Assembly (NCBI RefSeq): GCF_040869045.1
Contig: NC_090321.1
Location: forward strand, 32,733,426 to 32,797,425
Direction: 5' to 3'
Source: Eurosta solidaginis
Lineage: Eukaryota; Arthropoda; Insecta; Diptera; Tephritidae
DNA length: 64,000 bases
A program made the translations under genes and the position numbers. Below the pieces are notes generated by a model. That model was not told the origin of the DNA and ran no database searches. It worked only from the letters and a program-made list of their open reading frames with translations. Below are positions 57,594 through 64,000 of the stretch, in pieces (positions within the stretch are counted from its first letter, which is position 1; every line of letters begins with the position of its first letter).

Positions 57594-58221
57594 TTGGCAG
57601 CCATAATTTCGAAATAGTAAAAGACTTCGTTTATTTGGGAACCAGAATCAACACTAGCAACAACATCAGCACTGAAATCCAGCGAAGAATCAATCTTGCC
57701 AATAAATATTACTTTGGACTAGGTATGTAATTGAAAAGTAAAATCCTCTCTCGGCGAACGAAAATTATACTCTGCAAGTCAATTATCGTACCCGTTCTGC
57801 TATATGGGGCAGAAGCATGGACCATGACAACAGCAGATGAAGCGGCTTTGGGAATGTTCGAGAGAAAAGTTCTTCGAAAATTTATGGACGTCTACGCGTT
57901 GGCGATGGCGAGTACCGAAGAAGATTTAATGATGAGCTGTACGAGCTATACGCAGACATCAACATAGTCCAGCGAATTAAAACGCAGCAGGTGCGCTGGC
58001 TAGGCCATGTTATGCGAATGAAAGATGATGCTCCGGCCAAGAAAGTGTTTCTATCGGAACCCGCCTATGGAAGCAGAGGTAGAGGGCGGCCCATACTCCG
58101 TTGGAAGGACCAGGTGGAAAACAATTTAAACTCCCTTGGTGTGACCAATTGGCGCCGGTTGGCGGAGCGAAGGAGCGACTGGCGCGCCTTGTTGGACGGC
58201 CATAACAGTTTAGACGGTTAA
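57594..58221 (+). pseudogene. RTE C-terminal domain, frameshifted
   Basis: Three pieces are seen: EIVKDFVYLGTRINTSNNIS up to a TAA at 57728-57730; SRRTKIILCKSIIVPVLLYG then AEAWTMTTADEAALGMFERK (57731-57890, frame 2); and, after a shift near 57890, RWLGHVMRMKDDAPAKKVFL and GRGRPILRWKDQVENNLNSL (57991-58221, frame 1). The intact equivalent at 44421-45064 shows that these breaks are secondary. Confidence 0.9.
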
Positions 58222-58398
58222 GCGCCAATTAAGTAAGTAAGTAATACCTTCTATTTGATACCCATATCATTACAAACAAATTCCAGGTTTACCCTAGGTT
58301 CATTTTGCTACATGGCGATTTTCCCTTATTTTGTCTCATTAGCGCTCAGCTGAGTATGTAATGTTCGGTTACACCCGAACTTAACCTTCCTTACTTGT

Positions 58399-59060
58399 TT
58401 TATTTAACTTTTGTATACTTGATACAATTTTGCAAATTGATTTTATTCATAATTTTTTGAAGCGGTCAAATCAAAGGACCGAACCTCCAACTCTTTCCCT
58501 GACTACCTGTTTGTTGTAGTGCCTTTCGAGAAGTAGTTTCATCATGGCAACCACGACTCGGATAGAAATACACGCCAGCGGCAAAGAAATCTTCTTTTTA
58601 GCGACAGTCAAACGGCCATCAATTACCTTGGCTCTTACGTATTCAATTCTGAACTAACACAAAACTGTCGCCAATCTTGTTGAGATATGATTTAACTGAA
58701 CCGTGCTCACCTCACATAGGTCCCAGAGTAAAAGTACATTGACGGAAACTATATTTCTGACAAACTTGCATGGAACAGCGAAGCAGATTCTTCCCCTTGG
58801 GTATAAACTATGTCACATGCAAGCTAATGCCAAAAGAGCACATCTTCCGGCATGCCAACGAAAGACGGCAACAAACTACAGGGTGTCGAACAAGCAAACG
58901 AAATAAGCAAGCCTGGTCAAAATGAGAGCTTAAGAGAGATCACGTTACTTTTAAATCATAAATAGGGATTCAATGTCCACACTTGCAGGAGTACTAACTG
59001 GGCACTACCTTATAGGTAGGTATGCCTGAATAGAAGCACCTTATCGTTGTTGTTATAAAA
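58399..59060. other. Unassigned sequence
   Basis: No gene recognised. A 67-codon frame at 58703 has no domain. Confidence 0.35.
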
Positions 59061-59066
59061 ATAAAA

Positions 59067-59299
59067 CAAATGCAAGACGTGATAGCCTCCGCAGAGATTT
59101 AAGGCCGAGCTTCGTTTCCAATTTGCGTCGTGGTCCTTTTAATTTTTCCTACAAATTGATGGTACGGAACCTATGAGAAAACTTTTTTCTAATGTAAAAA
59201 ACACATTCCAAATTTTTGAGGTTGCTTTGCACAGGGCGTGAACCCAGGATCTTCGGTGTAATAGAAGGAGCACGCTACGACCACAGCGAGGCGGCCGCT
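59067..59299 (-). mobile_element. Diverged SINE with internal deletion
   Basis: Tail GCAAGACGTGATAGCCTCCG and TTTAAGGCCGAGCTTCG at the left; head GGGCGTGAACCCAGGATC, GAAGGAGCACGCTACGACC and GCGAGGCGGCCGCT at the right. The central part carrying the CTGCAAGGCAGATGAG segment is missing. Confidence 0.75.
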
Positions 59300-59965
59300 A
59301 TTTAGCAGACAAAACTGTTTTAAAATGACGGGAAGGTTAAAAAGTTATTAAAATTAATTATAAGATAAAAACAAATATAGTAAACCTTACTGGCTAATAA
59401 CTAAGTTATTTAGCTCTAATTCTAGCTACATCGTTTTTTCCTATTAAAATGATATTTCTGAAGTCACGAAAGGATTAAGATGTTCAACATATATATTTTA
59501 GTATGAAGGTATTTTCTACTTGATAGGTGGTGAGTTAGTGTTTGGGCTTGGACTAAACAATTTTCCAACAAAGTTCGCTTGGAACGAAAATGAGAATTTA
59601 AAAAAATTAAAATAATATTGCATACTTCGAGGTGTGATTTTTTCCCTTTTTCTTCTTTGTGAGCTGCTATTTTCCTTGTACAAAGATTACAGGAGCCTAC
59701 ACATTTTAATTCAATCCGTAATTCGGGGAGGCCTTTGGGATGCTGAGTTTAAATCAGGTGCCCAATATACAAAACTGCTTCCGGTTTCCGGATATTCATA
59801 CCTGTCAGGTGCAAAAATGAATGTTTCCTTTGTATAACCCACGGAAAACAATATATGTAAATTTTTTGAAACATCAATTATTTTCCTTTAGAAAATGAAG
59901 TGTGCATAATTTGAAGCATACTTTTAGGCACATAAGTCTGGCTTCAGCAAACCATACATATAACC
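59300..59965. other. Unassigned sequence
   Basis: No gene or repeat recognised; the 67-codon frame at 59634 has no domain. Confidence 0.35.
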
Positions 59966-61007
59966 GGTTTTTCAGTACAAATTCAACTCAGTTTGTCAGT
60001 TAAACTGCGCTTAAACTTATACTGCAGTTTTTCAGTCTCCTTTAACTGAAGTTTAAGCTGAGCATAAGTGGCTGATCTGACAGGGTTAAACACTAGTTAA
60101 ACTATCATTTATTTGCGTTCGTTGGAAATGTCGTCGCATATACCCAACAAGCATTTGGGTTTGAGTACCATTAGGGCTCATGTTGATAACTAGCATACTT
60201 TTAAAATCTCAAGAGTTTTTACGAAACAGTGGCTCAACTTGAGAATTATAGTGTACTCAGCAAAAGAGAGACTTTTTTCAACTTAAGTTGAAAAATGATA
60301 GTTCCCAACTTGTGGTTCTTGGACTGGACTCACTTGTAAGATTCCAATACTACAGTATTTTCGCGAAAATAAAGTAAAATATTTATAATTAATTCTTGAT
60401 TAATTACGTTGCATTACTGCTATCAAGCAGGTTCTTGTTTCTCACAGTAAACAGCTGCTGGTTTTGGTGGTACCACCTTGGAGATTTGTTTAAAACTCCA
60501 CCTCAACTCGATATCCAAAGTAGGATATCAACTGTAGAAATGTGTTGGATATTCATTTGAGAACTATGCATTTTCCAAAATGTCTCAAAGATTGGACAAT
60601 AATTTGATAATGATAACAACTTTGGAGATCAACTCGAGAACTCTAAATTTAACCAAATTTCTTAATGGTTGGAGAGTGATTGGAGAATGAAGTTAGATGT
60701 CAAATCGAGAGCTATCCGGTTTAAGAATAATTGAATAATGACCTTTGATATTGCCTCCGGAACTAGATACATATTTCGATGGAGAAATATTTTTTCCATG
60801 TTGATTGGGTAAACAATATCCAGCTGCTGCCATATCTACAAATTATCTAGATAATAAGAAACCATTGTTGCCGTACAAAAAATCCTACGCAAAAGGCGAC
60901 CTTAAACTGTGACTGAAAAACTACTCACTAGTTTAGCTGGAGTTTAACTTCGACTAGAGTTTAAGCAAACTTAGTTTAAGCTTAGCTTAACCAACTACTG
61001 AAAAACC
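59966..61007. mobile_element. Candidate inverted-repeat element, 1.04 kb, double terminal motifs
   Basis: Outer ends GGTTTTTCAGTA (59966-59977) and TACTGAAAAACC (60996-61007) are perfect inverted repeats. Inner ends AGTTTTTCAGTC (60026-60037) and GACTGAAAAACT (60911-60922) are a second perfect pair. Between outer and inner motifs both ends carry many TTTAA/TTAAAC words (such as CTTAAACTTATACTGC and GAGTTTAAGC). The centre holds a loose tandem repeat marked by GAGAACT or GAGAGCT at 60559, 60636 and 60707. No coding capacity and no clear target duplication. Confidence 0.55.
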
Positions 61008-62739
61008 TTGCCACAGTAAACTATTGAATTGAAACATTTAAATTAAAAGGAACTCTATCGGCTGCACAACTGCTTCACCACTCCAAGCCTTATATAAGAA
61101 GATTTGCCTGAAAATATGCTTCAAAAATTGCTTATCATTTAAAAAAAAATTGCCGGAAAAATTAAACTACTGGCCTTGAAGGTTCAATGTGGTCATATTA
61201 AATTGTTACCGAGATTGTCAGCTTAGTACCTTAATGGGGCTGGTTACCGAAACGGAGAGTGTCTGTCATTACAATAAAAACAGCAAAAATATCTCGTAAA
61301 CCAGAACCATGATGAAATTAATATTCAGGAGTTCTGAACCCGTTAACGCGTTCCCTTACTTGGACAAGTTCAGCATGCATATTTTACAGGGTTGCCTATC
61401 AATCATAGTTGTTTTTGAGTTCTACTACGATCGGAATAGCTTTTACTATACGTTTAGAAATATAATAACAATATAATCCGCTGCGAGAATTATTTAGTCA
61501 AAAAGATTAACTTTGTATTCCCCAACAGAATATAGTAAAAATTCTCCAGAAAACTAATATCTTTGAAAAATTTTTACGAAAAATGAAACAATCAAAATTT
61601 ATTACTTTTGTAACACACGTAAATACTGGCAAATAAAGCTGCCGAGAAAGTGAGGTTATGTTGTTGATATCACCTTTATCATTGCATTATTACCAGGAGC
61701 AATTTTCAAAATTTGACTCGATATTCAGATTCAGAGAGCTCAAGTTTTCGGCTTCAATTTTCATCAGTTCTCAGTTATATTTGCTTTACAAAAAATTTTG
61801 TTTTCTTTTTTCGTTTCTTCCCATATATGTTTACGGATTTACATAGTATACGTTCTCGCAACTCAGCCACAATATCTTCTGTCCATCTTCCTTCCTTGCC
61901 CATTACGGATGGCACACATTTCCTTAACAGCTACTCAGTGTAACTTCACTTCCACTTTCATACTTACTAAGTATCCTTACTCGTTTTTTCATCACATCTT
62001 TATTGTTGTTTTTTTTTTTGATTCTGTTTAAAATGACATTGTTGTTGTTGCTGCCATTATGTTAACCGTCTTTATTGACATGAACGAATTAGGTTGAATT
62101 ATAAACTGACAGCTCATTGAACTGAAAATCGGTAACCTTTATTAAATTTTTGTATATTCGAAACTGAAATTTCAGCAGCAACAAAGAAAGTTAATATAGT
62201 ACAAATACAACAATAAAGTGAATATTTCAAATCACTTGTACCGTAAATTTTATAAATTTGTGTGCCGTTTATTATGAAGTCTGTATTGCGCTTAACTGCA
62301 GCTGTCAAATCAATTTTGATAGAACTCAAATATTTCATGATTTTCCTTTTCTTGTAGCATAACAACAGGCGCAACAGCTTGATTTGTAATTTTCTTTCCT
62401 TTCTTAATATATGAGTAAGTGTCAAGATTGTTTTCTTAATTTTGTGAGAATGATAACTTCTGCACTTGTTAAATGCTAAAGTAGGTAGCGCAACATAAAG
62501 TAGATTACGAAGAGGAAATATTTGTATACATCTGTTGTATAGATAAAAAGATAAGTCAAAATCACTACATAGTTTAAAACAAAGTCCCTTTTTCTGTCTC
62601 TATGTCCCTTTGAATGTTTAAACCTTTAAAAATACGCAAAGGATTTTGATGCGGTTTTTTAATAGATAGAGTGATTGAAGAGGAAGGTTTATATGTATAA
62701 TAACCAGGGGCGCACCCAGAAATAAACTAAACATTTTTT
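61008..62739. other. Unassigned AT-rich sequence
   Basis: No gene recognised. Overlapping short frames at 61658-62031 and 62114-62425 are AT-driven and lack domains. Confidence 0.4.
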
Positions 62740-62975
62740 AAAAATGTTTGTAAATTGTCGAGCTCGAGGCCATACAATATTAAATAACAAACAAAGAAAA
62801 CTGTTAATTTGTATATGTTATATATTGTCGCTTTTTATTTATCGATATTTCGACTTCAATTAGAAGTCATCTTCAGTACTAGTATGACAATATATAACAT
62901 ATACAAATAAACAGTTTTCTTTGTTTGTTATTTAATATTGTATGGCCTAGAGCTCGACAATTTACAAACATTTTT
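62740..62975. mobile_element. Near-perfect fold-back, 90-bp arms around a 56-bp centre
   Basis: The arm at 62740-62829 (AAAAATGTTTGTAAATTGTC start) is the reverse complement of 62886-62975 with only two differences that I find in 90 bases. The centre (62830-62885) reads, on the minus strand, CTGAAGA, T, GACTTC-loop-GAAGTC, GAAA, then TATCGATAAATAAAAAGC. This central text resembles terminal sequences of Penelope-like elements. The arms imply a recent inverted duplication or paired ends. Confidence 0.8.
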
Positions 62976-64000
62976 ACTAACTAAAGGCCAAAAAATCAAC
63001 AAAAAAAATTAACTAAAAGTTTTTTATTTGGCATTGCCGTTGCGCTGTCTGTGGATTGAGAACACTCCAAACAGGCCTTTCCATGATACAAAAAATGAAG
63101 GTTGTTCCATTTACTTTGACGTTAGCCACTTGGCTTTTGCGGGGACAATGACAATGACAAAAAAACAAGCTACCAGATTGAAAAATTTTACGAATTTTCC
63201 TAATTTTGATGGATTTCATATTGAAACGAATTTTAGTGGTATTCCTCTTATTTGCAACCTTCTACTAACGTTCGAATCACTAAACTGTTGAATAAATAAC
63301 TCCAATATTCAATAATGCAAAATGGCCTTTATTAAAATACTTCACAAAACACTGATATTTCACAACCAATAGCTTCTTTAAATCGAACTGATTCGTCGTG
63401 CCTCAGCTGCTTTTTTTATACTCTTTGGTTTCCTCGTTGACATATTTCTAGGCGTTTCTATTACTAGAATTTGCTACTTGTTTACCAGCTATAAAATTAT
63501 CAACTATAACTACAGATGCACGTTGTAGCTTCTCGTTTGCGCGTGTATATGTGAGTAATACTTCCACCGATGATTGCTTACTTTTGGGAGTATCTCAGAT
63601 ATATGCATGTGTTTGTGCTGTTCTCTCCGCTGCTTGTATGGACATATCTGTAGGCATAGTGATTAATTTGTTTACGTGGCAGCTTGCTTTATTGTTGTTG
63701 TGGCTTTATTTACTTAGTTTCAGATTAGTGATGTGAGTACCACTTAGTGTCACTAATCTCCTTCACAATATTAACGAATACAACTAAATTACTTTCATAG
63801 TTATTTTAAATAAAAAAGAAAAAATCGAAATATGCAAATCAAGGGAACATAGCCTACTTAAGTGTCCATACGTTTTCTCCGAACATTTTGACAAAATATA
63901 CACGTTTGTCAATTGCTTGCTCAAATGAGGTCCTCATAAACCGACACCGCAATTTCTTGATAAATTCGCTACAAGTCCATATTTTTATTTTTTTATTTAT
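62976..64000. other. Unassigned AT-rich sequence to the window edge
   Basis: No supported gene, RNA or repeat. Frames at 63028-63291 (plus) and 63013-63219 (minus) overlap each other and show no domain. Confidence 0.4.

Larger units (their letters stand above)
54891..58241 (+). mobile_element. RTE-clade LINE, full length, inactivated, with target duplication
   Basis: A 3.35-kb insertion bounded by TAATACCTTC at 54881-54890 and 58242-58251 (an 11th base also matches). It has a 5' leader of about 350 bp, then an apurinic/apyrimidinic-type endonuclease, a connecting region, RT and a C-terminal domain. It ends in AATTAAGTAAGTAAGTAA, the tandem-repeat 3' tail of RTE elements. At least one deletion/frameshift in the endonuclease, an in-frame stop in RT and several later breaks make it non-autonomous. 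The leader opens with a perfect hairpin (GCCATTC at 54896, GAATGGC at 54909). Confidence 0.93.
53206..58398 (+). mobile_element. HINE long form interrupted by an RTE LINE
   Basis: 5' part ATCAGCTGAGCAGACC then CGCAGAGTACATTAATTTTG, CCGTCCGTTCCGTCTGTCTG run, and core boxes GGGCGTGGCACCGCCCAC and TCGATATCGAAA. The reversed minisatellite begins near 54500. The 3' end at 58398 is CAGCTGAGTATGTAATG, hairpin GTTCGGTTACACCCGAAC and CCTTCCTTACTTGTTT. An RTE copy (54891-58241) splits the minisatellite. Without it the element is about 1.84 kb. Confidence 0.8.

Noticed and set aside
63850..63960. Possible LINE 3' fragment (TGAGGTCCTCATAAACCG)
   Set aside because: Only a short match to the 38845 tail; too little to support.

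Overview
This is AT-rich, repeat-saturated eukaryotic DNA with no intact host gene that I can support. The mobile elements are dipteran in style: INE-1/DINE-1-like Helitron relatives (HINEs), an RTE-clade LINE ending in tandem ACTT, a tRNA-derived SINE and a Ty3/gypsy LTR element. A brachyceran fly, perhaps a tephritid fruit fly, is my best inference, not a proof.

Layout. Positions 1-17279 hold four arrays of an 89-bp GC-richer satellite, separated by related ~0.5-1.3 kb linker repeats (four linker copies, the last ending near 17800). The monomer resolves into eight 11-bp units plus one base, and the arrays carry 532-bp, ~756-bp and 1050-bp higher-order structure plus a 6206-bp duplication. 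Positions 17.8-28.7 kb are old sequence with LINE and SINE fragments and one unrecognised coding-like frame on the minus strand (18058-18273). At 28.7-31.1 kb a decayed 11-bp-phased relative of the satellite is split by a HINE that itself carries a SINE. At 32.3-34.5, 39.7-40.3, 42.1-43.0, 45.9-50.3 and 53.2-58.4 kb lie further HINE copies, three of them long forms with an internal 130-bp minisatellite. In the 45.9-50.3 kb copy this minisatellite has grown to about 22 units with a 258-bp dimeric order. A 1.09-kb LTR retrotransposon deletion derivative with identical LTRs sits at 35172-36259. A full-length but broken RTE LINE (54891-58241) is inserted inside the minisatellite of the last HINE. 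Several inverted-repeat elements (36.4, 37.0, 37.5, 60.0-61.0 and 62.7-63.0 kb) complete the picture.

How the parts relate. There is no operon or pathway here; the biology is repeat evolution. The order of events can be read from nesting: decayed 11-bp array, then HINE, then SINE; a ~460-bp satellite, then HINE; and HINE minisatellite, then RTE. The most unusual theme is 11-bp periodicity at two unrelated repeat families: CGAAATGATCC-type (satellite and its decayed relatives) and CGATAACAAAT-type (three dispersed arrays). Open frames of up to 421 codons on the minus strand of the satellite are a by-product of a monomer lacking stop triplets in any minus frame, not evidence for a gene.
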